Shown in pieces: positions 49,301 through 52,689 of a stretch of 64,000 nucleotides of DNA. Below the pieces are notes generated by a model. That model was not told the origin of the DNA. It saw only the letters and a list, made by a program, of their open reading frames with translations, and did not search any database. The DNA comes from Nymphaea colorata (Eukaryota > Streptophyta > Magnoliopsida > Nymphaeales > Nymphaeaceae): contig NC_045140.1 in the NCBI RefSeq assembly GCF_008831285.2, forward strand, positions 9,732,505-9,796,504, read 5' to 3'. Each line of letters opens with the position of its first letter. Position 1 is the first letter of the stretch. Position numbers and translations under genes: made by a program.

Positions 49301-49499
49301 TGAGGATCTTGTGCAGAGTGAAGACCCAGAAGTTGAGCACCAGATAGTGGAGATTTTCAAGGACTCCAAGGAATATTTGGCTGTTGCACTCTTAAACCTG
49401 AGATGGTGTGCACTTATGGGGGTTTCACTATCATGGCTACCTGCTGAAAGTCCCTGGGCTAGAAGGCTTGCTGGTTCCTGTGGCAAAACTGAATATTAA
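1..49499 (+). CDS. PPR protein gene, At1g76280-like (3' part, 8 exons seen)
   Basis: Discontinuous gene; coding exons are 1-545, 6261-6356, 6609-6788, 11536-11763, 13166-13309, 13406-13594, 37356-37472 and 49101-49499. Each is bounded by AG and GT, and joining them gives about 631 residues with no stop before TAA at 49497. All seven introns are phase 0. The protein shows helix-turn-helix repeats of about 35 residues of PPR type (e.g. [41 protein letters not shown]). I recognise the order of blocks and the C-terminal [13 protein letters not shown]...SPWARRL as the At1g76280 type; this is recall, not a search. PPR proteins generally bind organellar RNA, but the target here is unknown and the N-terminus with any transit peptide lies outside the window. 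Introns 1, 3, 6 and 7 are full of retrotransposons, so the primary transcript exceeds 49 kb. Exon integrity argues that the gene is functional. Confidence 0.85.
546..961. other. PPR intron 1, left part
   Basis: Intronic sequence. Around 880-936 it is similar, in inverted orientation, to 5188-5260 on the other side of the LTR insertions; the best core is ACATGGGTGTAGGTGCAG at about 918-935. This may be one end of an older inverted-repeat transposon that the LTR elements later entered. No coding signal. Confidence 0.4.
962..5096 (-). mobile_element. Truncated gypsy LTR (outer), split by a solo LTR
   Basis: Bases 962-1859 match the 3' two-thirds (in + orientation) of the 2.9-kb LTR of element B, beginning near its GGCGTCTACC block and running through the purine-rich block. 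After the nested copy ends at 4858, the same LTR resumes (about 4859-5096): a purine tract, a CCGCC-rich block, the GGGTCTGGGTCC...GACCCGACC motif and the terminus TTTACA at 5096. The left third is missing, so no TSD can be tested. Divergence from B is clear throughout, so this is old. Confidence 0.7.
1860..4858 (-). mobile_element. Solo LTR of the gypsy B family, nested in another LTR
   Basis: Begins TGTCACACCCCGACC and ends GCGTCACA, the termini of the B-family LTR, and all internal landmarks are present in order, including the purine-rich block and the GCC-rich block. Length is about 3.0 kb against 2.93 kb for B. No internal domain is attached, so it is a solo LTR left by LTR-LTR recombination. 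Flanks are CGGAG (1855-1859) and CAGAG (4859-4863), a TSD with one mismatch, lying inside the outer LTR. ORFs here are LTR shadows. Confidence 0.75.
5191..5330. repeat. Two tandem 70-bp units
   Basis: Units 5191-5260 and 5261-5330 both run TGCAyCTGCACCCAT ... CAGTGATACTGAGATACCCTT ... AAACAGAG. They differ at roughly a dozen positions. The unit is also related in inverted orientation to about 880-936, so it may be a duplicated terminal inverted repeat. Confidence 0.6.
5331..6260. other. PPR intron 1, right part
   Basis: AT-rich intronic sequence ending in the acceptor AG at 6259-6260. No transposon ends, coding signal or structured repeat seen. Confidence 0.6.
6261..6356 (+). CDS. PPR gene exon, 32 codons
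   Basis: Follows acceptor ...TTGGCCAG and precedes donor GTAAGA. Phase 0 at both ends. Encodes [20 protein letters not shown] and onward, completing the PPR motif begun in the previous exon (AESLLQQ + MTDLGLKPS is a classic PPR second helix and turn). Too short and lacking a start codon of its own, so it is recovered only by splice logic. Confidence 0.85.
6609..6788 (+). CDS. PPR gene exon, 60 codons
   Basis: Bounded by TTTTTACAG and GTAAAC; phase 0 both ends. Encodes [13 protein letters not shown] ... [11 protein letters not shown], two PPR helical pairs. The short intron before it (6357-6608, 252 bp) carries poly-A/T tracts and nothing else. Confidence 0.85.
6789..7254. other. PPR intron 3, left flank
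   Basis: Intron from donor GTAAACAC at 6789. AT-rich with no domain match; the start of the copia remnant H is somewhere near 7255 and could not be pinned to an LTR end. Confidence 0.5.
7260..8243 (-). pseudogene. Copia H protease and integrase N-terminal remnant
   Basis: Reading leftwards: a decayed protease site WFLDSNAS (normally DSGAS) near 7965-8000, broken sequence with integrase zinc-region traces, then [10 protein letters not shown] near 7415-7445, the integrase core around its first catalytic Asp, and [13 protein letters not shown]. Multiple stops and frameshifts. The catalytic core is truncated near 7260. Confidence 0.65.
8258..8800 (-). pseudogene. Copia H gag remnant
   Basis: Two broken reading frames on the minus strand. 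The first (8796-8521) has the UBN2-type gag pattern of copia elements ([20 protein letters not shown], then FLQDLN). The second (8446-8258) holds a zinc-knuckle start, CHFCHEPG, after a basic stretch. The frame breaks at about 8450-8520. Confidence 0.65.
8850..9718 (+). pseudogene. Copia H reverse transcriptase C-part and RNase H
   Basis: Plus strand. The RT catalytic motif [11 protein letters not shown] lies near 8905-8937, then [17 protein letters not shown], an RNase H segment with [18 protein letters not shown] near 9350-9405, [10 protein letters not shown] and [13 protein letters not shown] near 9575-9610, and [10 protein letters not shown]. Several in-frame stops split it. The N-terminal part of RT is absent because the plus-strand homology begins right at the junction with the inverted gag half. 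Confidence 0.75.
9801..10440 (+). repeat. Copia H polypurine tract and 3' LTR
   Basis: AAATTTGAGGGAG (9801-9813) is the polypurine tract, followed by the LTR start TGTTAGAAAGTACC at 9814. The LTR is AT-rich and contains GTTGGCTAGCTCC-type motifs shared with the solo LTR at 26832-27303, so the two are relatives. It is interrupted by the MITE at 10133. The right end is not defined. Confidence 0.6.
10133..10339. mobile_element. hAT-like MITE, copy 1
   Basis: A 207-bp element with 16-bp terminal inverted repeats: TAAGTCTGGGCATCGG on the left, and the complement of the right end is TAGGCCTGGGCATCGG (14/16). It is flanked by an exact 8-bp TSD, TATGGGCC (10125-10132 and 10340-10347). The interior is AT-rich with no ORF. 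Inserted in the copia H LTR. An 8-bp TSD is typical of hAT-superfamily insertions. A second copy is at 25049-25226. Confidence 0.75.
10663..10755. repeat. Compound CA/TG/TA microsatellite
   Basis: CACACA, then TG-rich, then TA repeats in PPR intron 3. ORFs across it are repeat artefacts. Confidence 0.9.
10756..11535. other. PPR intron 3, right part
   Basis: Intron sequence with no recognised element, ending in acceptor ATTGCAG at 11535. Confidence 0.6.
11536..11763 (+). CDS. PPR gene exon, 76 codons
   Basis: Starts [20 protein letters not shown] after ATTGCAG and ends SAKSLENL before GTATTTGC. Phase 0 both ends. Contains the conserved [17 protein letters not shown] block of this PPR subfamily followed by a charged helical linker ([13 protein letters not shown]). 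Confidence 0.85.
11764..13165. other. PPR intron 4 (1.4 kb)
   Basis: AT-rich intron without a recognisable transposon. It contains the degenerate tandem repeat at 12981-13118 and homopolymer stretches near 12440-12530. Confidence 0.6.
12981..13118. repeat. Degenerate 52/53-bp tandem repeat
   Basis: Units at 12981-13032, 13033-13085 and a partial unit at 13086-13118. They share a CTGAaAyrcTyaAaTGCCT-like start and a GTTACCArACTGT end. Identity is moderate. Confidence 0.5.
13166..13309 (+). CDS. PPR gene exon, 48 codons
   Basis: [20 protein letters not shown] to VETKE, bounded by TTTCTCAG and GTAAGT; phase 0. It continues the linker helix of the preceding exon (SLENL + MRVLGAEG). The Met is internal, not a start. 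Confidence 0.85.
13406..13594 (+). CDS. PPR gene exon, 63 codons
   Basis: [20 protein letters not shown], then [11 protein letters not shown], ending QTFTSLIE, between TTGGCAG and GTAACA. Two clear PPR helices. The intron before it is only 96 bp (13310-13405); the intron after it is 23.8 kb. Confidence 0.87.
13712..14019 (+). repeat. Element A 5' LTR (3'-truncated)
   Basis: Aligns with 36415-36720, sharing for example TGGTGTTAcTAATTCCTT and TTCTTCTTTGGTGCC. Similarity stops near GGGATTA, about 25 bp short of the LTR end, and RNase H coding follows directly. Confidence 0.75.
14020..14110 (+). pseudogene. Element A RNase H fragment, left of B
   Basis: Encodes the RNase H C-terminal motif KEFVLYT...[11 protein letters not shown]. 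It stops exactly at the GCCGA target site of element B; the same frame resumes at 24842 with HAKWVSFLQ. Confidence 0.8.
14111..17040 (-). repeat. Element B 3' LTR (2930 bp)
   Basis: Terminal TGTCACACC...GCGTTACA. Compared with 21930-24836: the first ~125 bp differ at more than a dozen sites, the next 2.2 kb have no indel and almost no substitutions (one seen in AATAATCATCC versus AATGATCATCC), and the GCC tract at 16791-16873 is 21 bp longer here. Antisense and GCC-frame ORFs in it are not genes. Confidence 0.93.
17041..17052 (-). other. Element B polypurine tract
   Basis: On the minus strand AGGAGGGTAGAA directly precedes the 3' LTR. It would serve as the plus-strand primer. Confidence 0.8.
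17089..17763 (-). pseudogene. Element B integrase C-terminus and chromodomain, after a nonsense codon
   Basis: Continues the polyprotein frame after TAG (17773-17775). It starts with the integrase region [20 protein letters not shown] and goes through an SH3-like segment ([25 protein letters not shown]) to a chromodomain-like tail ([20 protein letters not shown]). The first codon is GTG, not a true start. Related elements usually have Trp at the stop position, so a single TGG-to-TAG change explains the break. The chromodomain in this group directs integration to modified chromatin (family knowledge). Confidence 0.85.
17773..21699 (-). CDS. Element B gag-pol polyprotein (truncated by one nonsense codon)
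   Basis: I place the start at [10 protein letters not shown] (21699), since the 31 upstream residues look like translated leader. About 1,308 residues remain. Domains in order: gag capsid ([20 protein letters not shown]), zinc knuckle [14 protein letters not shown], aspartic protease [16 protein letters not shown] ([15 protein letters not shown], catalytic FVDDILVYS), RNase H ([21 protein letters not shown]), integrase zinc module (H...H...[11 protein letters not shown]) and DDE core ([33 protein letters not shown]). The frame ends at TAG with EWKGE and resumes in frame in the next segment. No other break seen. Confidence 0.93.
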   Translation of the reverse strand: MEYHRKGKKRAGPSTEAQREPSPAHSDAHTPRDDSTSGHQYAQLGGGAQTPLRQTPPVDQQSILLTTLQTLTSLVQSMVSNQRSNASPSRDTTAPLKEKASAVSFQQFMAMQPPIFSGGCSHDKAKQWIEEVERIFVLLKMPEEDKVNYGTYLLKGDAMDWWRSTLEIRYAGQPSISWKQFRDSFLNTYYPVHARDKNMQEFLDLQQNQMSLEEYITRYRHLEAYCPHFYTTDGARAGKFVRGLREGLRTKVLTSRPRDLDEAVTMARCIEEDWARTQKDHQKKASQHSQGGRTQVKRHHFAGRTRPYERRDDRTFRRNQPTRSEATQGSVATPTSQRCPTCSRVHPGKPCYREIGACLHCERMGHFIKDCPLRKERELKKPEAGPSSARQTTGRVYATTVEELQAHDLVEGTLLVGSHIARVLFDAGATHSFISSRFATSLEVPARKMPYVLKVVSPMHAQESCSEYLSDVDVEIHQHHLHAQLVIMSFNEFDVILGMDWLYAHYANIDCRKKQIQLLTDEMQPVEFHARKASRTDKIMVSALKAKRLIEYGSVAFLVNVLTNEPEPVRLPDVAIVSEYPDVFPEELSSLPPTREVEFKIELSPGTAPISKAPYRMAPAELEELKKQLQELLDKGFIRPSVSPWGAPVLFVKKKDGTMRLCIDYRMLNQITIKNKYPLPRIEDLFDQLKDAKVFSKIDLRTGYHQLLIREEDVAKTAFRTRYGHYEFRVMPFGLTNAPAAFLDLMNRVFQEFLDRFVIVFVDDILVYSESVTEHRDHLRSVLGLLRKHKLYAKYSKCEFWLEKVNFLGHVISKDGVSVDPAKVSAVQDWRTPCSVTEVRSFLGLAGYYRRFIQDFSKIATPMTKLLRKGVKFIWNEECERSFQTLKDKLTAAPILTLPSGHSGFVLYTDASGIGYGCVLMQNGRVVAYASRQLKTHEQHYPTHDLELGAVVFALKIWRHYLYGATFEVFTDHKSLKYIFSQSDLNLRQRRWIEYLKDYDFTISYHPGKANVVADALSRQAKATMYSMLACSWNLLQDVIAWQPYLCGENKATMSAVIQHPLMEELVLKQKEDPDFAKNVEECKKVDAFWHQDEEGSLWFRHRLWVPRDEGVKRRLLDEAHKSKFSIHPGSTKMFQDMKRNFWWPGMKREIAEYVAKCLVCQQVKAEHQRPGGLLQRIDIPVWKWEDITMDFVVGLPHTRRQHDAIWVIVDRLTKSAHFLSIRINQSLESLAELYIGEIVRLHGVPRSIISDRDPRFTSRFWGHLQKALGTKLKLSTAFHPQTDGQSERTIQTLEDMLRACVLEWKGE
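21914..21925 (-). other. Element B primer-binding site
   Basis: The minus strand reads TGGTATCAGAGC, the usual plant match to the 3' end of initiator Met tRNA, four bases inside the 5' LTR. Confidence 0.9.
21930..24836 (-). repeat. Element B 5' LTR (2907 bp)
   Basis: Same termini as the 3' LTR. Contains the GCC tract at 24608-24672, 21 bp shorter than the partner, and the conserved palindrome CCTAGGATCCCATGATCtTAGG. The element promoter should lie in this LTR but was not located. Confidence 0.93.
24842..25290 (+). pseudogene. Element A RNase H end and integrase N-terminus
   Basis: Resumes at [18 protein letters not shown], continues [17 protein letters not shown] and [12 protein letters not shown], is interrupted by the MITE 25049-25226, then IHNDFLF-stop-GN up to the CA repeat at 25291. 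These are the hallmark RNase H/integrase linker motifs of Ty3/gypsy pol. Confidence 0.8.
25049..25226. mobile_element. hAT-like MITE, copy 2
   Basis: A 178-bp element. The left end TAGACCTGGGCATCGG matches copy 1 at 10133; the right end, complemented, reads TAGGGCTGAGCATTGAGCCG. TSD TTGTCAAC (25041-25048) versus TTGTCAGC (25227-25234), 7/8. AT-rich interior, no ORF. It splits element A integrase coding, whose frame continues on both sides. Confidence 0.7.
25291..26270. other. Insert of unknown origin in element A integrase
   Basis: Begins with (CA)n (25291-25326) and (TA)n (25329-25346), then about 900 bp without recognised coding. GGCCCTGTTTGGATG at about 25573 resembles the terminal repeat of Tourist-type MITEs, but no partner end was found. 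Near 26097 and 26211 are two TAGGG..GAGCCGAG segments like hAT-MITE ends, in the same orientation. Element A integrase homology resumes at about 26271. Confidence 0.45.
26271..26506 (+). pseudogene. Element A integrase, left of C
   Basis: [20 protein letters not shown] and CSYWPKM are the integrase zinc-module His motifs of Ty3/gypsy elements; the frame then decays. It ends at the insertion site of element C within the FIVGLP-type motif that starts the catalytic core. Confidence 0.75.
26507..26707 (+). repeat. Element C 5' LTR
   Basis: Aligns with 35167-35372 (TTAGTGTCyAgGTTTTGGTT ... CCTCTGGTGAGGGTCGCTCTAA ... GGTGGATGCTAAC). Terminal TG/CA are mutated to TA and CG. Divergence between the copies is obvious, so the element is not recent. 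Confidence 0.75.
26719..27640 (+). pseudogene. Element C leader and possible gag N-terminus
   Basis: Interrupted by the solo LTR. On the right side, [14 protein letters not shown] (about 27327-27370) resembles the coiled-coil start seen in many Ty3/gypsy gag proteins. No capsid or zinc-knuckle motif follows, and stops are present. The call rests on local resemblance only. Confidence 0.3.
26832..27303 (-). mobile_element. Solo copia LTR in element C
   Basis: On the minus strand it starts TATTAGAATTTAAGG (TG start mutated) and ends GGTTTACA. It contains TATAAATAAGGGACTTGGG and GTTGGCTGCTTCC-type motifs like the copia H LTR. TSD GAGAG (26827-26831) versus TAGAG (27304-27308), 4/5. Length 472 bp; no internal region. 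Confidence 0.6.
27437..27919 (+). other. Unassigned 160-codon reading frame in element C
   Basis: Open frame with ordinary composition (e.g. [40 protein letters not shown]). I do not recognise it. It could be a second captured host fragment, or an element-specific sequence that stayed open by chance. Neighbouring frames to 28290 are also unassigned. Confidence 0.3.
28297..29002 (+). pseudogene. WNK kinase fragment captured in element C
   Basis: Translated pieces in order: [20 protein letters not shown] and IKPAALG (kinase subdomain IX-X of WNK kinases), [20 protein letters not shown] (C-lobe), [10 protein letters not shown], then [26 protein letters not shown] and [34 protein letters not shown] and LVPEWKPS, which is the OSR1-type C-terminal domain after the WNK kinase domain. 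At least three frameshifts or stops break it. The catalytic N-lobe is absent. No intron is evident, consistent with a spliced transcript having been captured (inference). Sense orientation relative to C. The right end is cut by copia D. Confidence 0.8.
29003..29285 (-). repeat. Element D 3' LTR
   Basis: TGTAAGAATCTTTG ... CAAAACTTAACA in + orientation. It matches the other LTR base for base except about two sites, including the outermost base. Confidence 0.92.
29286..31115 (-). pseudogene. Element D reverse transcriptase and RNase H
   Basis: A 611-codon open frame. [44 protein letters not shown], catalytic [29 protein letters not shown]. RNase [60 protein letters not shown], then the typical ending ADIFTKGL. 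All catalytic motifs are present. It is separated from integrase by a frame change and apparent deletion, so it is not translated as part of one polyprotein. Confidence 0.9.
31187..32296 (-). pseudogene. Element D protease end and integrase
   Basis: The frame begins just past the protease Asp ([15 protein letters not shown]). Integrase zinc module [11 protein letters not shown]...[14 protein letters not shown], core with [10 protein letters not shown] (first Asp), [24 protein letters not shown] (second Asp) and [20 protein letters not shown] (Glu). It ends early at RTPRQLL-stop, where copia integrases normally go on for roughly 80 more residues before the RT linker, indicating an internal deletion. 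Confidence 0.88.
32221..33378 (-). CDS. Element D gag
   Basis: Start chosen at [13 protein letters not shown] (33378), the first Met after leader-like sequence. It has copia gag N-terminus [20 protein letters not shown], a UBN2-type body ([20 protein letters not shown]) and zinc knuckle [14 protein letters not shown]. The frame then runs to WYVD and, after a one-base shift in the protease Asp-Ser-Gly codons (about 32280-32286), ends out of frame. About 385 codons; the last ~20 are out-of-frame read-through. Confidence 0.87.
   Translation of the reverse strand: MDQPTPSLLSSSFLSQLISQKLNHSNYLTWKRQIVPFIKSHRLYGHIDGTTPAPPKYIYREVKKTVVGDQATGASAGSETSIEYDTLTESNPEYDVWLAHGQSLVAYITSTLSEEVLGGIDDDLTTLELWSTLATTYSQVSEARFLQLRRQFQDIKRGTRTVLEYLNEIKNVSDQLTAIGHPVSDKDKVQQALSGLGTEFDIFCTALEVLPVLPSFEDLKAKLFQHEASRVQRQNLISPNSHNVLITGTHALQGNRTRHWTPQAGMGRGILPTPPGMNTTAATSRRVPTCFYCNKRGHVKSECWHNPQNKNNQVRRENKAAVGSVSSSSSSNPTSNVSSEVQQLLMTALSKLHLKQNEQGEWYVDLEQQPMLLVTQVLYLVFSLI
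33625..33640 (-). other. Element D primer-binding site
   Basis: The minus strand reads TGGTATCAGAGCAAGG immediately inside the 5' LTR, complementary to initiator Met tRNA. Confidence 0.9.
33641..33923 (-). repeat. Element D 5' LTR
   Basis: Partner of 29003-29285; first base G in place of T, one further substitution (CTCTTCGTC versus CTCTCCGTC). Ends TTAACA next to TSD CTAGG. Confidence 0.92.
33929..35166 (+). other. Element C right internal part, unassigned
   Basis: Includes a 186-codon open frame (34157-34717) whose end ([20 protein letters not shown], then SWNMILSNA) looks like a decayed PPR motif of the RNALVDMYxK...VSWNxMI type, so it may be another host fragment; this is weak. From 34900 stops are dense. 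The stretch TTGAGGACAAGGTG...GAAGGGGGAGTAA (about 35132-35166) is the typical 3' end of a plant gypsy-like element. Confidence 0.4.
35167..35372 (+). repeat. Element C 3' LTR
   Basis: TGTTAGTGTCTAAG ... GGATGCTAACA, directly after the purine tract. Partner of 26507-26707; contains a short extra duplication of GCAGGTGGA near its end. Confidence 0.75.
35373..36130 (+). pseudogene. Element A integrase, right of C
   Basis: Resumes the integrase core: [29 protein letters not shown], a degraded DxRF motif (CDTRFMSHF), [30 protein letters not shown], then KYGPYRI and ENVYLLELP from the C-terminal domain. Several stops and frame changes. Leads into the 3' LTR of A. Confidence 0.78.
36415..36742 (+). 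repeat. Element A 3' LTR (328 bp)
   Basis: Starts TGACACAGCATAGC after the purine-rich CCTAGGGAGAT and ends CTACATCA, directly before TSD CTAGC. Clearly diverged from the 5' LTR, making A the oldest dated element of this nest. Confidence 0.78.
36748..37355. other. PPR intron 6, right flank
   Basis: AT-rich intron sequence outside the nest, ending in acceptor TTAATCCAG at 37355. Nothing else seen. Confidence 0.65.
37356..37472 (+). CDS. PPR gene exon, 39 codons
   Basis: [20 protein letters not shown], then [15 protein letters not shown], between TTAATCCAG and GTAATC; phase 0 both ends. It is one PPR helical pair. Isolated between introns of 23.8 kb and 11.6 kb, so automated annotation could easily miss it. 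Confidence 0.85.
37803..37995 (+). repeat. Element E 5' LTR
   Basis: TGTTGAATTAGAAGG ... GGCTGTAACA. Differs from the 3' LTR at only a few positions (for example GAAGGTCTTTTTAAAG versus TGGGGTCTCTTTAAAC), so E is moderately young. Confidence 0.9.
39308..40249 (+). pseudogene. Element F gag
   Basis: Starts [13 protein letters not shown]. An in-frame TGA at 39629-39631 (AYDM[12 protein letters not shown], where Trp is usual) splits it. The second part has [20 protein letters not shown] and zinc knuckle [14 protein letters not shown]. It ends at a stop at 40247, before the protease. Confidence 0.85.
40262..41739 (+). pseudogene. Element F protease and integrase
   Basis: Protease [13 protein letters not shown] near 40360-40400, a stop at about 40442, then integrase: [13 protein letters not shown]...CEVCQLAKH zinc module, [52 protein letters not shown] (catalytic Asp, Asp, Glu all seen), ending near 41434 with a stop. 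The C-terminal domain ([16 protein letters not shown]) continues from 41413 in another frame. Confidence 0.85.
41714..43602 (+). pseudogene. Element F reverse transcriptase and RNase H
   Basis: RT starts [20 protein letters not shown] and shifts frame near 42270 (LVAKG then [19 protein letters not shown]). [13 protein letters not shown] and catalytic [10 protein letters not shown] are present. A stop follows RKYTLDL (42816-42818), and a further shift near 43200 splits RNase H ([53 protein letters not shown]). It ends DVLTKAL...[12 protein letters not shown]. Confidence 0.87.
43606..43881 (+). repeat. Element F 3' LTR
   Basis: TGTTAGAAGATCTTG ... TTGTTTCTACA. Partner of 38657-38933 with one net base of length difference. 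Confidence 0.88.
44070..45130 (+). pseudogene. Element E gag with internal 57-bp duplication
   Basis: [13 protein letters not shown] start, [17 protein letters not shown], then an exact in-frame repeat of 19 codons (44190-44246 and 44247-44303). A TAG at about 44511 interrupts after EELLNLS. The next frame carries [26 protein letters not shown] and zinc knuckle [14 protein letters not shown]. Confidence 0.83.
45170..46423 (+). pseudogene. Element E protease and integrase
   Basis: Protease [12 protein letters not shown] (DSG kept, following Ala replaced by Val). The integrase zinc module and first Asp region ([10 protein letters not shown]) lie out of frame of the upstream ORF at about 45650-45780. 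Then [41 protein letters not shown] with the catalytic Glu, and [10 protein letters not shown]...[13 protein letters not shown]. Several frame changes. Confidence 0.8.
46780..48232 (+). pseudogene. Element E reverse transcriptase and RNase H
   Basis: [20 protein letters not shown], a frame break near 46912, [10 protein letters not shown], a further break near 47160 after [24 protein letters not shown] (catalytic), [20 protein letters not shown], a stop near 47770, then RNase H with [42 protein letters not shown] and [14 protein letters not shown], followed by a TGA. Confidence 0.85.
48342..48534 (+). repeat. Element E 3' LTR
   Basis: TGTTGAATTAGAAGAG ... CAGCTGTAACA, 193 bp, next to TSD GGACT. 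Confidence 0.9.
48540..49100. other. PPR intron 7, right flank
   Basis: AT-rich intronic sequence ending at acceptor CTCAACGCAG (49100). No element recognised. Confidence 0.65.
49101..49499 (+). CDS. PPR gene, last exon
   Basis: 132 codons plus TAA (49497-49499). [20 protein letters not shown] (PPR helix and turn), [20 protein letters not shown], then an acidic stretch ([20 protein letters not shown]-like) and the conserved C-terminal block [26 protein letters not shown]. The upstream Met at 49086 is intronic; acceptor CGCAG at 49100 fits the preceding exon in phase 0. Confidence 0.88.
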   Translation, partial: RRLDILELIIERMHLEKVQPDPTTCRYALCAYIYHGFHSTAVEALQVLSIWMISQDEDKQQEFRSKYEDLVQSEDPEVEHQIVEIFKDSKEYLAVALLNLRWCALMGVSLSWLPAESPWARRLAGSCGKTEY

Positions 49500-50060
49500 C
49501 ATTGAGGTGGTTTAGCTAAAATCAGCACCTAGTTCAAGGGTGCCCACTCTAAAATTTAGCACAGCCAACCAAATTGTGAAGAGCACGTGCCACATTTTTC
49601 AATGGCAACCTATCAGAAGCTCGGGGAATCTTCTCCAGGTGGATTTGTTGGAATTCAAGGTTCTGACCTCTAACGCTCCCTGATTTCCCATCCCAAGGGG
49701 CTCCAAAGCAACTTTGCACAAATATTCAGGTCCCTTGATCACAAATAAAGGATTAAGGATTTTTCAGAAGTGGTTTACAACACCTATCTGCACAAGCTGT
49801 AGATATATTCTCATCAAGAAATCATGCAGATAAATGACGTCTGCTGGGGTGCGGTCTTTCTTAGATATGCAGAGAGAAAATAATGTTGCTTGTGTCATTC
49901 TGCCTCTGTTGTATCAGTTTGACCATTTTTTGGATGGAGCCGAGGTGTATCCATTCGCATTTGTCTGATTATGTTTTTCTTCTGTAATTTATTCGCACAT
50001 TTGATGCTTACATATGAAATTCTAGTGAATGGAATAAACCGTTCCTAATGATAAACAAGC
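49500..50060 (+). other. PPR gene 3' UTR with polyadenylation signal
   Basis: Non-coding sequence after the stop. AATAAA at 50033-50038 is a good candidate signal, so the transcript probably ends near 50060. Confidence 0.5.
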
Positions 50061-50978
50061 GACAAACTTGGGCATTGTGTTGTCTCGAGAGTGTTAGGAT
50101 CAATCAATTTCTTTGTGCGCCGGCCTTGGATTTGGGATATTTTTTGCTCCAGAGTAATCCATGACTGTACCGTGTGTAATGCTAATCGTCTGTTCGTCGT
50201 ACATTTTCCGAACTCTGCCCATTGAGATTGTTACTGGAGCATAAATGATTATCCGACCCAAGTAGCTTCCGGATGAGGGGAAGACCTGGTAGTAGCCCCC
50301 AGAGGTTGCCCCTGCTTTTGAATTTTTTTTACACCTGGATATTCAAATAGCAGGGAGGTTTTCCTATGAGTCCAAATGAACTGTGGAGCTTGTTCATGCT
50401 TGTGTGTATGCGTGCGAGAAATGCATTTAACAAATCTCATATTTGAACATTTTATTTTTCTAAGTTGCAATTTACATGTTAAAAATGTAAAATTCAAAAA
50501 ATTCATTCCTTTGTGCATGTAAGATGAGTATAGGAAGCTAAACAATTCAAACTGTTAGTTTTAAAATCACATAAAACTTAATTACAATACGTTTAAAATC
50601 TCTAATTTCATATTGGTTGTATACAATTATATATGTAAGAAAGATTGTTATAAAAATAAATGGCAGATGTTAAAAATGAAGAGACCAACCGCTCTGGCTT
50701 ATCTATAAAGTGATAATAGTGAGTGCTGTTGGCCTGCTTGATCTTAACAGCACAAAACACATGCTAGTTGATGTGGATAAAATTTGATATGTTGCACTTG
50801 TAATTTTTTCTTTCTTTTTTCTTGTTGCATTTATACCCTTGAGACTTGATTGCTCCCATCAAACATAGACAAAAAATATTTAAATGTTCGTCCATCTGTT
50901 TCAAAAAGGACATGATTTTCGGCAACCAACTTGCATGGAACTATCGTCATTAACTATACCAAACAAAATAAAGCCAGT
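50061..50978. other. Intergenic AT-rich stretch
   Basis: No coding exon, transposon end or structured repeat identified. Confidence 0.6.
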
Positions 50979-51509
50979 TGTTAACAAGCATGTATTTGGA
51001 CGGATCATTGGGTCTAGGCCCGACCCATCCATCTCTTAAGTGGCTGGTGATTGCCGTGCCCTTATGAGAGTGTTTAATCCTAATGTTGAGTTTAATGAAA
51101 CATTTTAGGGAGAGGGGACGGCTGCTAGTTGGCACCATTCTTCTTCCTCAATTGTGGTTCTTACTTTCTTTTTGAGGGGTTTTCTATGTTAAATCTGTGT
51201 GTCTTCTCTTTTTTCTTGTTCGCCATATTTCTACATGGTATCAGAGCCAAGGATCGATGAAGAAGTTTTTGCATCTCCGCTTGTGTGTGTAGTCATTCTC
51301 TACTGCGTCGTCGCCTGAAAGTCACTGCCTAGAGTTGTTGCCTGAAAGGAAGCTGTTGCTTGGTGTTGTTGCCTAAAGTTGTTGCCTGTGCGCCGTCGCT
51401 ACGACCGTCACACTCTTGATTGCTTCGCTAGCATGCATGTGCTAATCGTGAATCAACAGAATTCCTACTATTGCGTTGCACGCTGTTGGGCTTTCTCTTG
51501 TTGTTTGTC

Positions 51510-51990
51510 TCTATGGCTGCTGAGGAGAAGAGACATAGCTCCATTGACAAGATGGATTGTATGTCACATAGATCAGATCATCTACGAGTTCAAGTCACGA
51601 GGATTTGCTTGACCAATGACAATTACCTTTGCTGGTCTGCAGCCATTATGATGAGAATCACTGGTCGTGGCTGGATTAACCGGAAGAAGAAATAGCTTAT
51701 GGAGACTAATCCCTAATAGGAAATGTGGTATATTGAAGACAGTCAGGTCATAATCTGGATCGTCAACTCTGTTTCTATTGATATTCAGTCATTGATTCTC
51801 TGAAGAAAGAGTGTCTACGATATGTGGGTTCTCCTCAAACAGATGTATGGGTAGAAAAAGAAAGACGTTTGTGTATAGCAATTGATGAAGGATATATATG
51901 CTCTTTGGCAGGAAAATAAGATTGGCTGAATTTCATACTTCTCTAAAGTCGAAATGGGAAGAGTTGGATTATCACTCTGAAGATAAGTAG
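51510..51990 (+). pseudogene. Element G gag remnant
   Basis: MDCMSHRSDHLRVQV onward, SWSAA-like LCWSAAIMMRITGRG, a stop near 51693, then EDSQVIIWIVNSVSIDIQSL and DMWVLLKQMYG with further stops. Confidence 0.65.
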
Positions 51991-51997
51991 GAATGTG

Positions 51998-52430
51998 TAG
52001 GGCAACGAGTCGAGCTAACTCGAGTTCGACTCAAAATCGCTTGATAAACTTGACTCGAAATGGACTCGTTTATTAAACTAGTCAAGTGTGAGTTAAGAAA
52101 TGAACTCAACAACCTAAACGAGTCGAACTTGAGTAAAGTGGGTTCAACTTGGTTAAACTCGATTAAGATCGAGAAAGAAAATATATACAATACGTCTCAT
52201 AAAATTATCAAAAAAAAGTAAATTGCTCAAATGGGCATGCACATGATTGGCATGTGGGAGGTTCTATGTTCAAATCTATATGTTGCCTCTTTCTTAAAAA
52301 AAAATAATGAAATGTTTGGCTTGGCTCATGCCTATCTTTGGCTCAAGCTTAATCGAATCGAGTTCGAGTTTTCTCGACTCAAGCTCGAGCCAAGTTCGAG
52401 CTAGCTCATACTCGCTCATGAACAGCACTG
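51998..52430. mobile_element. hAT-like non-autonomous element (433 bp)
   Basis: Left end TAGGGCAACGAGTCGAGC; right end, complemented, CAGTGCTGTTCATGAGCGAG; both fit the YARNG start common in hAT elements and are followed by CGAGCTMRCTCGA-type sequence. TSD GGAATGTG (51990-51997) versus GTAATGTG (52431-52438), 7/8. The interior is full of CGAG/CTCG and ACTCGA motifs and an AT-rich middle; no transposase. Confidence 0.6.
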
Positions 52431-52689
52431 GTAATGTGCATATTACCACCAGAAGCTGTTTTGGGAAGTTGTATTCCTTGGAGGCTTGAAGGTTGAATTT
52501 GAGGGCATTCAAAGTCAGATCCTTTTCTAACATTGAAGATGTCTACTCTAAAGTTGAGGCTGATCGGTTGAAGATGTCTACTCAAAGCATGATGATTTAT
52601 TTGGACATGTTTACTTCAGGAGGCACCCCATTGAAGATGAAAAAATCAAGACACTAATCTCAATCTTGAGATAACCCCAAACGAGTCAA

